From positions 274,614-338,613 of the forward strand of contig NZ_BSCT01000005.1 in the NCBI RefSeq assembly GCF_030159255.1: a stretch of 64,000 bases of DNA, given 5' to 3'. Origin of the DNA: Bradyrhizobium sp. SSBR45G. GTDB lineage: Bacteria > Pseudomonadota > Alphaproteobacteria > Rhizobiales > Xanthobacteraceae. Below the pieces are notes generated by a model that was not told the origin of the DNA, made no database searches, and saw only the letters and a list, made by a program, of their open reading frames with translations. Of this stretch, positions 54,266 through 63,885 are shown in pieces (positions within the stretch are counted from its first letter, which is position 1; each line of letters opens with the position of its first letter). Position numbers and translations under genes: made by a program.

Positions 54266-56416
54266 TCAACGCACCTCCGAATTCGGCGCCACCGGGGGCG
54301 CGCGATAGAGCGGCACTGGGACCACCTTGTGCAGCACGCGCGACAATTCCTCGATCGAATAAGGCTTGCGCAACAGCTCGAAACCGTTGGTGCCCTGCTG
54401 AGCCACGACGTGGCTGTAGCCGCTGGCAAGCACGACCGGAATGTTGAGCTCGAGCCGGCGAATCTCCTCCGCAAGCTCGAGACCGGTCATGCCGGGCATC
54501 ATGACATCGGTGAACACGACATCGAAGCGGCTCGCACCGCCGATCAGTTCCTCCAACGCGTCCCTGGCATTGTCGACCAGCGTGGTGAGATAGCCGAGTT
54601 CGGCCAGCGCTTCCGTCGCCGATCTCCCGACATCGATATTGTCCTCGACCACCAGCACCGACATGCCCCGGCCGCTGACCGGCACAGCATGGCCACTGGC
54701 CTCTGTGCGCTGATCATGGGCCGGCGCGACGCGCGGCAGATATAGCGTGAACGTCGCACCATGCCCGGGCTTGCTGACCACGCCGATCTCGCCGCCGGAC
54801 TGCTTGGCGAAGCCGAACACCTGCGACAGTCCGAGGCCGGTGCCATGCCCGATCGTCTTGGTCGTGAAGAACGGCTCGAAGATGCGGCCGACCTGCTCCT
54901 GCGGAATGCCGACGCCGGTATCCTGCACGGCAATGGCGACATAGCCGAGCGGCGGGCGGTCATGCGGAGCGACCGGGCTCGGCAGGTCGGACGCGGGCGC
55001 GACCGTCATGCTGAGAAGGCCCTGGCCGGCCATCGCATCGCGGGCGTTGACGGCCATGTTGATCAGAGCGGTCTCGAACTGGCCTGCATCGGCATTGACG
55101 TAGCACGGCTCCTCCGGGACCGAGGTCACGACGTCGATGCGCGACCCGACCAGCGTCTTGGTCATGTCGCGCAGCGTGATGACGCTACGGCCGATGTCGA
55201 ACACCTCCGGTTTCAGGGTCTGCCGCCGCGCAAAGGCCAGCAGCTGCGACGTCAGCTTGGACGCCCGCGCGACGGTGTCGGAGATCGCGTCGATGTAACG
55301 CTGCCGCCGCTCGTCGGACAAATTGGGACGGCGCAGCAGGTCGGCCGAGGCGCGGATCACCGTCAGCAGGTTGTTGAAATCATGCGCGACGCCGCCGGTA
55401 AGCTGGCCCAGCGCTTCCATGCGATGGCCATGCTTGAGCGCATCCTCCGCTTCGAGGCGGCGACCAGCCTCGATGTAGAGGCGTTCGGTCCGCCGCCGGG
55501 CCATGGCCAGGAACACGACCAGCAGCGCCGTCGCCGGAATGCCGAAGATCAGGTGACGGCTCATCGTCGAGAGCCAGCGGTTGCGGATGGTCGCAGTGTC
55601 GAGGCCGGTCGAGACATAGACGGGATAGCCCGCCAGCCGCTGGTAGCCGATGCGCCGCTCGATGCCGTCGACCGGCGATGTCTCCGTGACCAGCTGTTCG
55701 GTATCCGCCGCGCCCGCCGGGATGTCGTTGGCAGCCGGACCTTCGCTTCGGCGAGCGGCGGGGAAGCGGGCGAGCGTGAGCCCGTCGAACCGCCGAAGCG
55801 CGAAGTAGCTGCCGGGGGCGCGGCCGATCCGGGCGTAGAAGTGCTCGAAATAGTCGGGCAGCACCGAGGCCTGGATGACGCCGGTGAAGCTGCCGTCGTC
55901 GGACTGGCGGCGGCGGCTGACGCTGAAGAACACCGCGCCGGGATAGGGCGATCGCGGCGTCAGCGGCGCGCCGATGAAGGTGCCGACGCTGTCCTTGACG
56001 TGGGCGCTGAAGTAGTCGCGATCGAGGAACGACGTCTCGGGCGCCGGGTAGATCAGGCTGTTGACCAGCGGCCGGCCGCTGGCATCGAACACCCAGGCCG
56101 ATTTCATCTGCGGCAGCGCGTCCGACAATTGGCGCAGCCTCGCATGCAACGCCTGCTCCCGCGCCTTGATCTCGGCGTCCGGCAGATCGCGGACGATCTC
56201 GTCGATCTCCCAGAGGCTGCGGTCGATCGTCTCGAACACCTTCAGCGCATGCTCGTGGACGATTTCGAGCGAGCGGCGGATTTCGCGGTCGGCCTCGTCG
56301 GTGGTGGTCCCGTAGGACACACAGGCGGCAATCACGAACAGCGCGACGGGCAGCGCCAGCGACGCGACCATCATCCAGCGCAGCATCGTCAGCGATTTGC
56401 GTTGTGCGGTCTGCAC
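54266..56416 (-). CDS. Hybrid sensor histidine kinase with receiver domain
   Basis: A 716-residue membrane kinase. A first helix (MVASLALPVALFVIAACVSY), a periplasmic sensor of about 240 residues of the Cache-like type (IDRSLWEIDEIV, DRDYFSAHV) and a second helix (HLIFGIPATALLVVFLAMARRR) lead to the dimerisation domain with the phospho-His in GGVAHDFNNLL. The ATPase follows (GVGIPQEQVGRIFEPFFTTK, GTGLGLSQVFGF). A receiver with FTDVMMPG closes the protein. I place the start at the GTG at 56416, with GGAG before it; TTG at 56434 and ATG at 56386 are alternatives. It precedes the ABC transporter by 61 bases. Confidence 0.9.
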   Translation of the reverse strand: MQTAQRKSLTMLRWMMVASLALPVALFVIAACVSYGTTTDEADREIRRSLEIVHEHALKVFETIDRSLWEIDEIVRDLPDAEIKAREQALHARLRQLSDALPQMKSAWVFDASGRPLVNSLIYPAPETSFLDRDYFSAHVKDSVGTFIGAPLTPRSPYPGAVFFSVSRRRQSDDGSFTGVIQASVLPDYFEHFYARIGRAPGSYFALRRFDGLTLARFPAARRSEGPAANDIPAGAADTEQLVTETSPVDGIERRIGYQRLAGYPVYVSTGLDTATIRNRWLSTMSRHLIFGIPATALLVVFLAMARRRTERLYIEAGRRLEAEDALKHGHRMEALGQLTGGVAHDFNNLLTVIRASADLLRRPNLSDERRQRYIDAISDTVARASKLTSQLLAFARRQTLKPEVFDIGRSVITLRDMTKTLVGSRIDVVTSVPEEPCYVNADAGQFETALINMAVNARDAMAGQGLLSMTVAPASDLPSPVAPHDRPPLGYVAIAVQDTGVGIPQEQVGRIFEPFFTTKTIGHGTGLGLSQVFGFAKQSGGEIGVVSKPGHGATFTLYLPRVAPAHDQRTEASGHAVPVSGRGMSVLVVEDNIDVGRSATEALAELGYLTTLVDNARDALEELIGGASRFDVVFTDVMMPGMTGLELAEEIRRLELNIPVVLASGYSHVVAQQGTNGFELLRKPYSIEELSRVLHKVVPVPLYRAPPVAPNSEVR

Positions 56417-56535
56417 GGTCGCTCCAGCCCCCAAAAGGCCACGAGCTTAACGCAATCCGCCTCAGCGACAAACCAGCTGCGCCAGGAACTTCCGATGGTT
56501 CCGGCGCAGATGTCTCCTCGATGACTGCCGGGCGG

Positions 56536-57318
56536 CTAGATCTGCCGCTCGACCAGCTTGAGCTTGAGCTCGGCGATCGCCTCGGCGGGGTTGAGCCCCT
56601 TCGGGCAGGCCTTGGCGCAGTTCATGATGGTGTGGCAGCGATACAGCCGGAACGGGTCCTCGAGATTGTCGAGCCGCTCGCCGGTGGCCTCGTCGCGACT
56701 GTCCTTGACCCAGCGGTTGGCCTGCAGCAATGCGGCCGGGCCGAGATAGCGGTCGCTGTTCCACCAGTAGCTCGGGCACGAGGTCGAGCAGCAGGCGCAC
56801 AGGATGCACTCGTAGAGGCCGTCGAGCTTCTCGCGATCCTCGTGGCTCTGCCGCCATTCCTTCTGCGGCGTCGGCGAGGTCGTCTTCAGCCACGGCTCGA
56901 TCGACGCATATTGCGCGTAGAAATTGGTGAGGTCGGGCACCAGATCCTTCACCACCGGCTGGTGCGGCAGCGGGTTGATCTTGACCGCGCCGTCCTTCAC
57001 ATCGTGCATGGAGCGCGTGCAGGCCAGCGTGTTCTGGCCGTCGATGTTCATCGCGCAGGAGCCGCAGACGCCCTCGCGGCAGGAGCGGCGGAAGGTCAGC
57101 GACGGATCGATGTGGTTCTTGATCCAGATCAGGCCGTCGAGGACCATCGGGCCGCAATCGTTGACGTCGACGTAATAGGTGTCGACGCTCGGATTCTTGC
57201 CGTCGTCCGGATTCCAGCGATAGACCCTGAACTCGCGAACCTCGGTGGCGCCGGCCGGCTTGGGCCAGGTCTTGCCGCCGGTGATCTGCGAATTCTTCGG
57301 AAGTGCGAACTCAGCCAT
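56536..57318 (-). CDS. sdhB: Succinate dehydrogenase iron-sulfur subunit
   Basis: A 260-residue subunit of complex [15 protein letters not shown] plus a later Cys binds the [2Fe-2S] cluster. [16 protein letters not shown] and [17 protein letters not shown] hold the [4Fe-4S] and [3Fe-4S] clusters. It passes electrons from SdhA to ubiquinone through SdhCD on the inner face of the membrane. It is the last gene of sdhCDAB, 52 bases after sdhA. Confidence 0.98.
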   Translation of the reverse strand: MAEFALPKNSQITGGKTWPKPAGATEVREFRVYRWNPDDGKNPSVDTYYVDVNDCGPMVLDGLIWIKNHIDPSLTFRRSCREGVCGSCAMNIDGQNTLACTRSMHDVKDGAVKINPLPHQPVVKDLVPDLTNFYAQYASIEPWLKTTSPTPQKEWRQSHEDREKLDGLYECILCACCSTSCPSYWWNSDRYLGPAALLQANRWVKDSRDEATGERLDNLEDPFRLYRCHTIMNCAKACPKGLNPAEAIAELKLKLVERQI

Positions 57319-57369
57319 GTCGGAAGGCCTTCTTGAGGTTATGACGGACGGGACTCAGTACACCCGCGA

Positions 57370-59208
57370 TCAGTAAACACGTGCTTTGGGCGGGATGTAC
57401 TGAACGTCATTGGTCATGGTGTAGTTGTGCACCGGGCGGTAATCGATCGTGGTCTTGCCGTCCTTGTTGTCGATCCACGCCAACGTGTGCTTCATCCAGT
57501 CCTTGTCGTCGCGATCCGGGAAGTCCTCGCGCGCATGGGCGCCGCGGCTTTCGGTGCGGTTGACGGCGGAGTCCATCGTGACGACCGCCTGCGCGATCAG
57601 ATTGTCGAACTCCAAGGTCTCGACCAGGTCGGAATTCCACACCAGCGAGCGGTCGGAGACGGCGATGTCGCCGATGCCGCCATACACCTTGTGGATCAGG
57701 TTATGGCCTTCCTGCAGCACGTCGCCGGTGCGGAACACGGCGCAGTTGGTCTGCATCACGTGCTGCATGCTTTCACGCAGCTTGGCGGTCGGCGTGCCGC
57801 CCTGGGAGTAGCGATAGCGATCGAGCCGGCCGAGCGCGAGGTCCGCCGAGTCCTTCGGCAGATCCGGCTGCTTGCCGTTCGGCGTCAGCTTCTCGGCGAG
57901 CCGCAGCGCGGCCGCGCGGCCGAACACGACGAGGTCGATCAGCGAGTTGGAGCCGAGCCGGTTGGCGCCATGCACGGAGACGCAGGCCGCCTCGCCCACC
58001 GCCATCAGGCCGGGGACAATGGCGTTGTCGTCGCCGTCCTTCTTGGTCAGCACCTCGGCGTGATAGTTGGTCGGGATGCCGCCCATGTTGTAGTGCACCG
58101 TCGGCACGATCGGGATCGGCTCGCGGGTGACGTCGACATTGGCGAAGATCTTGGCCGATTCGGAGATGCCGGGCAGACGTTCCTGCAGCACCTTCGGATC
58201 GAGGTGGTCGAGATGCAGGAAGATGTGGTCCTTCTTCTTGCCGACGCCGCGGCCTTCGCGGATCTCGATGGTCATCGCGCGCGACACGACGTCGCGCGAG
58301 GCGAGGTCCTTCGCCGACGGCGCGTAGCGCTCCATGAAACGCTCGCCCTCGGAGTTGACGAGATAGCCGCCCTCGCCGCGCGCACCCTCGGTCACCAGGC
58401 AGCCGGAGCCGTAGATGCCGGTCGGATGGAACTGCACGAACTCCATGTCCTGCAGCGGCAGGCCGGCGCGCAGCGCCATGCCGCCGCCGTCGCCGGTGCA
58501 GGTATGCGCCGAGGTGCAGGACGCGTAGGCGCGGCCATAGCCGCCGGTCGCCAGGATGGTGGTCTGGGCGCGGAAGCGATGCAGCGTGCCGTCGTCGAGC
58601 TTCAGCGCGATGACGCCGCGGCAGACGCCCTGGTCGTCCATGATCAGGTCGATGGCGAAGAACTCGATGAAGAACTCCGCGGCATGGCGCAGCGACTGGC
58701 CATACATCGTGTGCAGCATCGCGTGGCCGGTACGGTCTGCGGCGGCACAGGTACGCTGCGCCTGTCCCTTGCCGTAGTCCATCGTCATGCCGCCGAACGG
58801 ACGCTGGTAGATCTTGCCGTCCTCGGTGCGCGAGAACGGCACGCCCCAATGCTCGAGCTCGTAGACGGCGTCAGGCGCGTTGCGCACCATGTACTCGATC
58901 GCGTCCTGGTCGCCGAGCCAGTCCGACCCCTTGACGGTGTCGTACATGTGCCAGCGCCAGTCGTCCTGGTGCATGTTGCCGAGCGAGGCCGAGATGCCGC
59001 CCTGCGCCGCCACCGTGTGCGAGCGGGTCGGGAACACCTTGGTGATGCAGGCCGTGCGCAGGCCCGCTTCGCTGCAGCCGACGACGGCGCGCAGGCCGGC
59101 GCCACCTGCGCCGACGACGACGACGTCATAGGTGTGGTCCTCGATCGGATAGGCTTTTCCGTTCGTCGCTGGCGCGCCGTTTGCGCTGCCATTTGCTCCG
59201 CCGGCCAT
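57370..59208 (-). CDS. sdhA: Succinate dehydrogenase flavoprotein subunit
   Basis: A 612-residue subunit that oxidises succinate to fumarate. [16 protein letters not shown] and the covalent-FAD region [16 protein letters not shown], where the flavin attaches to the His, are present. [43 protein letters not shown] and [15 protein letters not shown] are conserved substrate and cofactor motifs. It starts 3 bases after sdhD. The first 20 residues ([15 protein letters not shown]) are an unusual Gly/Asn/Ala-rich leader. Confidence 0.98.
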   Translation of the reverse strand: MAGGANGSANGAPATNGKAYPIEDHTYDVVVVGAGGAGLRAVVGCSEAGLRTACITKVFPTRSHTVAAQGGISASLGNMHQDDWRWHMYDTVKGSDWLGDQDAIEYMVRNAPDAVYELEHWGVPFSRTEDGKIYQRPFGGMTMDYGKGQAQRTCAAADRTGHAMLHTMYGQSLRHAAEFFIEFFAIDLIMDDQGVCRGVIALKLDDGTLHRFRAQTTILATGGYGRAYASCTSAHTCTGDGGGMALRAGLPLQDMEFVQFHPTGIYGSGCLVTEGARGEGGYLVNSEGERFMERYAPSAKDLASRDVVSRAMTIEIREGRGVGKKKDHIFLHLDHLDPKVLQERLPGISESAKIFANVDVTREPIPIVPTVHYNMGGIPTNYHAEVLTKKDGDDNAIVPGLMAVGEAACVSVHGANRLGSNSLIDLVVFGRAAALRLAEKLTPNGKQPDLPKDSADLALGRLDRYRYSQGGTPTAKLRESMQHVMQTNCAVFRTGDVLQEGHNLIHKVYGGIGDIAVSDRSLVWNSDLVETLEFDNLIAQAVVTMDSAVNRTESRGAHAREDFPDRDDKDWMKHTLAWIDNKDGKTTIDYRPVHNYTMTNDVQYIPPKARVY

Positions 59209-59211
59209 AGG

Positions 59212-59610
59212 CTAGACTCCAGTGGACAGTTTGATGAGGGCGTAGATCGAGGCGAGGGCCACGGTCACCGCAAAGAAGTTGTTGGCCATGATCGAAACGA
59301 GCTTCAGCGGCTCGCTGTGCACGTAGTCCTCGATCACGACCTGCATGCCGATTTTCATGTGCCAGCAGCTGGCGATCACGAACAGCAGCATGATCAGCGC
59401 GATCGGCAGCGAGCCGAGGATCTGCGCCGCGCCGGCCTGGTTACGGCCAAGCAGCATGATCACGACCACGACGACCGGGATGATCAACAACGCCATCGCG
59501 ACGGCGGTGATGCGCTGGCGCCAGAAGTCGCCGGTGCCGGAATGCGCTGCGCCGAGGTTGCGGACGCGGCCGAGCGGAGTCCGCATCGATTTCGCGCGTA
59601 CATTGCTCAT
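59212..59610 (-). CDS. sdhD: Succinate dehydrogenase membrane anchor subunit
   Basis: A 132-residue membrane subunit with three helices. WHMKIGMQVVIEDYVH carries the haem/quinone-site His and the Asp-Tyr pair. VVVVVIMLLGRN is the first helix's end. The ATG at 59610 overlaps the sdhC stop by four bases. Confidence 0.95.
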   Translation of the reverse strand: MSNVRAKSMRTPLGRVRNLGAAHSGTGDFWRQRITAVAMALLIIPVVVVVIMLLGRNQAGAAQILGSLPIALIMLLFVIASCWHMKIGMQVVIEDYVHSEPLKLVSIMANNFFAVTVALASIYALIKLSTGV

Positions 59611-60005
59611 CGGCCGCCTCCCACTGCGTAAGCCACGATCCACACCAGAACGGTCAAGGTGATGCCGCCGATCAGTGCGCCCCAGGTCAACGCCTCGCGT
59701 TCATTGGGCTTGAAGCCGTAGCCAAGGTCCCAGACGAAGTGGCGGATGCCGGACAGCAGGTGATGCAGCAGCGCCCAGGTGTAGCCGAACACGATCAGGC
59801 GGCCGAGGAAGCTCGCCATGAAGCCCTGGACGTAGGAGTAGGCGCTCGGACCGGACGCGGCGGCGATCAACCACCAGGCCAGCAGCAGCGTCCCGAAATA
59901 TAGTGCAACACCGGTGGCGCGATGGACGATCGACAGGATCATCGTCAGCGTCCAGCGGTAGGTTTGCAGATGCGGCGAAAGCGGTCGTTCGATCCTGGCT
60001 GTCAT
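59607..60005 (-). CDS. sdhC: Succinate dehydrogenase cytochrome b556 subunit
   Basis: A 132-residue membrane subunit with three helices. RPLSPHLQTYRWTLTMILSI, HRATGVALYFGTLLL (quinone site) and HHLLSGIRHFVWDLGYG, with the haem His, are family features. It is the first gene of the sdhCDAB operon. Confidence 0.97.
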   Translation of the reverse strand: MTARIERPLSPHLQTYRWTLTMILSIVHRATGVALYFGTLLLAWWLIAAASGPSAYSYVQGFMASFLGRLIVFGYTWALLHHLLSGIRHFVWDLGYGFKPNEREALTWGALIGGITLTVLVWIVAYAVGGGR

Positions 60006-60575
60006 TGGTTGCTTTGATGATTTCTTGTGGGCCGTGAACGGAGGGGGCTTGCGGCCGTGTGGATCGGCAAGGCGGCTTTATTTACGGAGAAGGAACAGGC
60101 GTTGCAACGGACAAATGGCCCAAAACCGAACACCGATTCAGTACTACGTGACCAATGAAAAAAGGATCAATGCCCGCCGTGGTATACCACGAGCCGGATC
60201 GCGCGGAATGTAGCGAATCTATATTCATATCTACCGCCTTGCTCGAAGCATTCTCGACACATCAAACCTATTAAGTAACGCTGATCGTAGAGCATTGATT
60301 CACCGCTTAACTACGGTCTCGCCCCCGCGGGTTTCGATGCCCGGCACAGCTTGAGCCCGCTCTTTCTGCAAGCCTGACCTAAATGAATCGCGGAGCAGAA
60401 TGGACCTGGATCGCCGCTGCTTTCGGCAAATCCGCACGGAGACGGAGGTTCCTGCGTTTGGCGCGAAGCGGAACCGGTTCGGAGGCATGATCCATTTTGC
60501 CACATGTCCGGATCCGAGACGGCGGCCTAGTCTCGGCAAAATGCCGCCAGAAACCGCGCGCGGCAGGGAGGTCTG
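60006..60575. other. Long intergenic region upstream of sdh
   Basis: This 570-base gap lies between sdhC (minus) and the small membrane gene (plus). An AT-richer part near 60100-60300 probably contains the sdh promoter. A minus-strand frame over 60300-60893 is antisense to the small gene and shows no family or signal. No RNA gene is seen. Confidence 0.5.
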
Positions 60576-60833
60576 ATGCCCGTTCGAGCGGTCCCGCCGG
60601 CAACGGCCGAACGCCCGGCAGCCCTGCCGGCGCACCAAGCGTCGTCGCAGGAGCCCGCCGAGGAGCCGCTGACCTGCGTCCTCGGCTTCACCGCCGCCGG
60701 CCTGTTCGCCGCGTGCTTGGCGCTCGCCATTCAGCACGAGATCGCGTTGCTGGCCGTGCTGGAATTCGTGCTGATCTGCGCCGCCCCTCCACTGGCCGCG
60801 CTGGCGGGACTCGCGATCGGACGGCGCCGCTGA
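60576..60833 (+). CDS. Small hypothetical membrane protein
   Basis: An 85-residue protein with a 30-residue Pro/Glu-rich head and two hydrophobic stretches (CVLGFTAAGLFAACLALAI and LAVLEFVLICAAPPLAALAGLAI) ending GRRR. A good ribosome site, GGGAGG, is 5 bases before the ATG at 60576. It is not recognised. It converges on the gene at 60901. Confidence 0.6.
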   Translation: MPVRAVPPATAERPAALPAHQASSQEPAEEPLTCVLGFTAAGLFAACLALAIQHEIALLAVLEFVLICAAPPLAALAGLAIGRRR

Positions 60834-60900
60834 ATGCTCCGCCGTTGGGGCCACGCCAGCTGCGATGCTCGAGATCACCGGCCCGGTCGCCATCCCGCCG

Positions 60901-61404
60901 CTATCCTTTCCCCGGCATCAGCCGCACCTCGCTGGCGCGCCACCTGCGAAGATCGCCCTGATGGTCGATGCGGCCGGCCTCTGCCAGAGCACGGATCCGG
61001 GCCGCGACGATCTTGAGCGACAATGCAAGCTCCTCGCAGCGCGGTGACGCCATCGCGAGGATCATTGCGGTCTTGCGCCAGTCCGGCTTCAGCAGCGAAA
61101 AGATGAGCTCGTCGAGCTCGGGCTCGGCGACCGCGGGCGGCAGCACCACCTCGTCCCAGCTTAGGACATGCGCCGTCGGCACGGCTTCCAGCCACACCGT
61201 CAACTCGGGATGCTCTTCGTTGATGTATTCGAGCAGATCAAAATAGAGCTGCGACGAGACGTCGGCGAGCCGGCCGGTGAGCGCTCGGCGATCGGGCTCG
61301 CCGAGATCGGCGATGACCGCCCCGGCCCGTTCGAGCGCGCGCGAGGCCGCGAGCAGATGGCGCTGAATCTCCTTCGCCTGCGCGCGCGTCATCCGGCCGG
61401 TCAT
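60901..61404 (-). CDS. Hypothetical protein behind matB
   Basis: A 167-residue cytosolic, largely helical protein. Segments include AKEIQRHLLAASRALERAG and ELSLKIV-like helices, with an acidic centre (DELIFSLLKPD). There is no signal or membrane segment. It starts 10 bases after the matB stop, so it is in the same transcript, and its role may touch malonate or malonyl-CoA use. I cannot name a family. Confidence 0.72.
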   Translation of the reverse strand: MTGRMTRAQAKEIQRHLLAASRALERAGAVIADLGEPDRRALTGRLADVSSQLYFDLLEYINEEHPELTVWLEAVPTAHVLSWDEVVLPPAVAEPELDELIFSLLKPDWRKTAMILAMASPRCEELALSLKIVAARIRALAEAGRIDHQGDLRRWRASEVRLMPGKG

Positions 61405-61414
61405 CGCATGCTCG

Positions 61415-62941
61415 TCACTTCGTGTAGATGTCCTTGTACTGATCGCGCAGCACGTTCTTCTGCACCTTGCCCATGGTGTTGCGCGGCAGCTCGTCGACCA
61501 CGAACACGCGCTTGGGCATCTTGAACTTGGCGAGCCGGCCGTCGAGGCCCTTGAGCACGCCCGCCTCGCTGACGTCGGCGCCCGGTTGGCGCACCACCAC
61601 CGCGGTGACGCCCTCGCCGAAATCGGCATGCGGCACGCCGATCACGGCCGATTCCACCACGCCAGGCATGGCGTCGATTTCGCTCTCGATCTCCTTCGGA
61701 TAGACGTTGAAGCCGCCGGAGATCACGAGGTCCTTGCCGCGTCCGACGATGTGGACGTAGCCCTGGCTGTCGATCTTGCCGAGGTCACCGGTGATGAAGA
61801 ACCCGTCGTCGCGGAATTCCGACCTGGTCTTTTCCGGCATGCGCCAATAGCCCTTGAACACGTTCGGGCCCTTGACCTCGATCATGCCGATCTCGTCGCG
61901 GGCCAGTTCCTTCGCGGTCTCCGGATCGGTGACGCGCACGGACACGCCGGGCAGCGGGAAGCCGACCGCGCCGGGCACGCGCTCACCCTCGTAGGGGTTC
62001 GACGTGTTCATGTTGGTCTCGGTCATGCCGTAGCGCTCGAGCACGGCGTGGCCGGTGCGCGCGAACCACTCGCGATGGGTATCGGCGAGCAGCGGCGCCG
62101 AGCCGGAGATGAAGAGACGCATGTGGCTGGTCGTCTCCTTGGACAACCGCGGGTTCTGCAGCAGCCGCGTATAGAAGGTCGGCACGCCCATCAGCACCGT
62201 GGCGCGGGCCATCAGGTTGATGATCAGGTCCGGATCGAGCTTGGGCAGGAAGATCATCGACGCCCGCGAAAACAGCGTCACGTTGCTGGCCACGAACAGG
62301 CCGTGGGTATGATAGATCGGCAGCGCGTGGATCAGCACATCGTCCTTGGTGAACCGCCAGAAGTCGATCAGGGTCAGCGAGTTCGAGGCGAGATTGTCGT
62401 GGGACAGCATCGCGCCCTTGGAGCGGCCTGTCGTGCCCGACGTGTACAGGATCGCAGCAAGATCATCGGCCGCGCGCGGCACCGTGGTGAAGGCGGTTTC
62501 GGCCTTATCGGCGGCCTCGGTCAGCGAGCCCTTGCCCGACGCGTCGAGCGTTTCAACCTTGGCGCCGACCTTGGCCGCGAGCGCGCCGATACCCTCGGCC
62601 TTGGACGGATCGCAGACGACGACGGTCGGCTCGGCGTCGCCGATGAAATAGTCGAGTTCGTTGAGCGTGTAGGCGGTGTTGAGCGGCAGATAGACGCCGC
62701 CGGCCCTGACAGTGGCGAGATAGAGCACCAGGCCGGACACCGATTTCTCGGTCTGCGCCGCGACGCGGTCACCCGGCTTGACGCCACGGGCCACCAGCAC
62801 ATTCGCCATCTGCCCTGCCCGCGCGATCAGGTCACCGTAGGAAATGCGCTGACCGTCATGGGTCTCGATCGCCAGGCGGCTGGGATCGTCGAGGCCGTCG
62901 AACAGGCGGGTGAACAGATTGGCGTTGACGGCTTGGTTCAT
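61415..62941 (-). CDS. matB: Malonyl-CoA synthetase
   Basis: A 508-residue adenylate-forming enzyme that makes malonyl-CoA from malonate, ATP and CoA. It has the P-loop LYTSGTTGRSKGAMLS, ALPIYHTHGLF, ERYGMTETNMNTSNPY, TGDLGKIDSQGYVHIVGRGK and the catalytic Lys in RNTMGKVQKNVL. The sequence follows Rhodopseudomonas palustris MatB closely through its whole length, so I favour MatB over a general acyl-CoA ligase. The next gene, 10 bases on, is probably co-transcribed. Confidence 0.93.
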   Translation of the reverse strand: MNQAVNANLFTRLFDGLDDPSRLAIETHDGQRISYGDLIARAGQMANVLVARGVKPGDRVAAQTEKSVSGLVLYLATVRAGGVYLPLNTAYTLNELDYFIGDAEPTVVVCDPSKAEGIGALAAKVGAKVETLDASGKGSLTEAADKAETAFTTVPRAADDLAAILYTSGTTGRSKGAMLSHDNLASNSLTLIDFWRFTKDDVLIHALPIYHTHGLFVASNVTLFSRASMIFLPKLDPDLIINLMARATVLMGVPTFYTRLLQNPRLSKETTSHMRLFISGSAPLLADTHREWFARTGHAVLERYGMTETNMNTSNPYEGERVPGAVGFPLPGVSVRVTDPETAKELARDEIGMIEVKGPNVFKGYWRMPEKTRSEFRDDGFFITGDLGKIDSQGYVHIVGRGKDLVISGGFNVYPKEIESEIDAMPGVVESAVIGVPHADFGEGVTAVVVRQPGADVSEAGVLKGLDGRLAKFKMPKRVFVVDELPRNTMGKVQKNVLRDQYKDIYTK

Positions 62942-63126
62942 GCAACATTCCCCTGGAGCGGTGCCCGGCCAGCAGTACCAGCCGGCGGAACATCTTGCTC
63001 GACGAAGACGAAAAGGGCCCGGACGGCGGACGAGACCGGCGACATCACCGCCACCAAGGTCGCCATCTCTGATCGAGGCTGCTCTAGCAAAAACGCCCTT
63101 TCGAAGGCAACGGGAGACGCTGTGAT

Positions 63127-63885
63127 ATGGTCAAGGGACAACGGATCGCGTGGATCACGGGCGGCGGCACCGGCATCGGCGAGGCCGGCGCGCTGGCGCT
63201 GGCCGCGGAGGGCTGGACCGTCGTGGTGTCGGGCCGGCGCAAGGCCGCGCTCGACACTGTCGTAGCCAAGGTCGCGGCGGCGGGCGGCACGGCCGAGGCC
63301 GCCCCGCTCGACGTCGCCAAGGCCGCCGACGTGCAGGCCGCGGCCGATGCCATCCTGGCACGGCATGGCCGCATCGATCTCCTGGTCAACTCGGCGGGCG
63401 TCAACGTGCCGAAGCGGCGCTGGGACGACATGACGATCGACGGCTGGAACCAGTTGGTCGAGATCAATCTCAACGGCGTGCTGTATTGTATGAAGGCGGT
63501 GCTGCCGGCGATGCGGGCGCAAGCGGATGGCACCATCATCAACGTCTCGTCCTGGGCCGGCCGCCACGTCTCGAAGATGCCGGGGCCGGCCTACACCTCG
63601 ACCAAGCATGCGGTGCTGGCGCTGACGCACTCCTTCAACATGGAGGAATGCATGCACGGCCTGCGCGCGTGCTGCCTGATGCCGGGCGAAGTGGCAACGC
63701 CGATCCTCGAGCAGCGGCCGGTCGTGCCGAGCGCCGAGGAGCAGGCGCGGATGCTGCAGCCGGAGGACCTCGGCCGCACCATCGCCTTCGTCGCCAACAT
63801 GCCGCCGCGCGTCTGCGTCAACGAGATCCTGATCAGCCCGACGTGGAATCGGGGATTCATCCAGACACCGGCGAACAGGGATTGA
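63127..63885 (+). CDS. Short-chain dehydrogenase/reductase
   Basis: A 252-residue classical SDR. TGGGTGIGEAGALAL is the cofactor loop, VSGRRKAAL suggests NADP(H), LVNSAGVNVPKRR is the NAG-type motif, and INVSSWAGRH with AYTSTKHAV gives the catalytic Ser and Tyr-x-x-x-Lys. The C-terminal LISPTWNRGFIQTP is family-typical. Divergent from matB; the substrate is unknown. The ATG at 63127 follows TGTGAT, a weak ribosome site. Confidence 0.9.
   Translation: MVKGQRIAWITGGGTGIGEAGALALAAEGWTVVVSGRRKAALDTVVAKVAAAGGTAEAAPLDVAKAADVQAAADAILARHGRIDLLVNSAGVNVPKRRWDDMTIDGWNQLVEINLNGVLYCMKAVLPAMRAQADGTIINVSSWAGRHVSKMPGPAYTSTKHAVLALTHSFNMEECMHGLRACCLMPGEVATPILEQRPVVPSAEEQARMLQPEDLGRTIAFVANMPPRVCVNEILISPTWNRGFIQTPANRD

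Noticed and set aside
57427..59631. Long plus-strand frame (734 codons) opposite sdhA and sdhD
   Set aside because: It is the mirror of highly conserved sdhA. Its His/Arg/Val-rich composition is typical of antisense frames in high-GC DNA.
60300..60893. Minus-strand frame of 197 codons
   Set aside because: It has no ribosome site and Arg/Gly-rich composition, and it overlaps the better-supported small gene at 60576.
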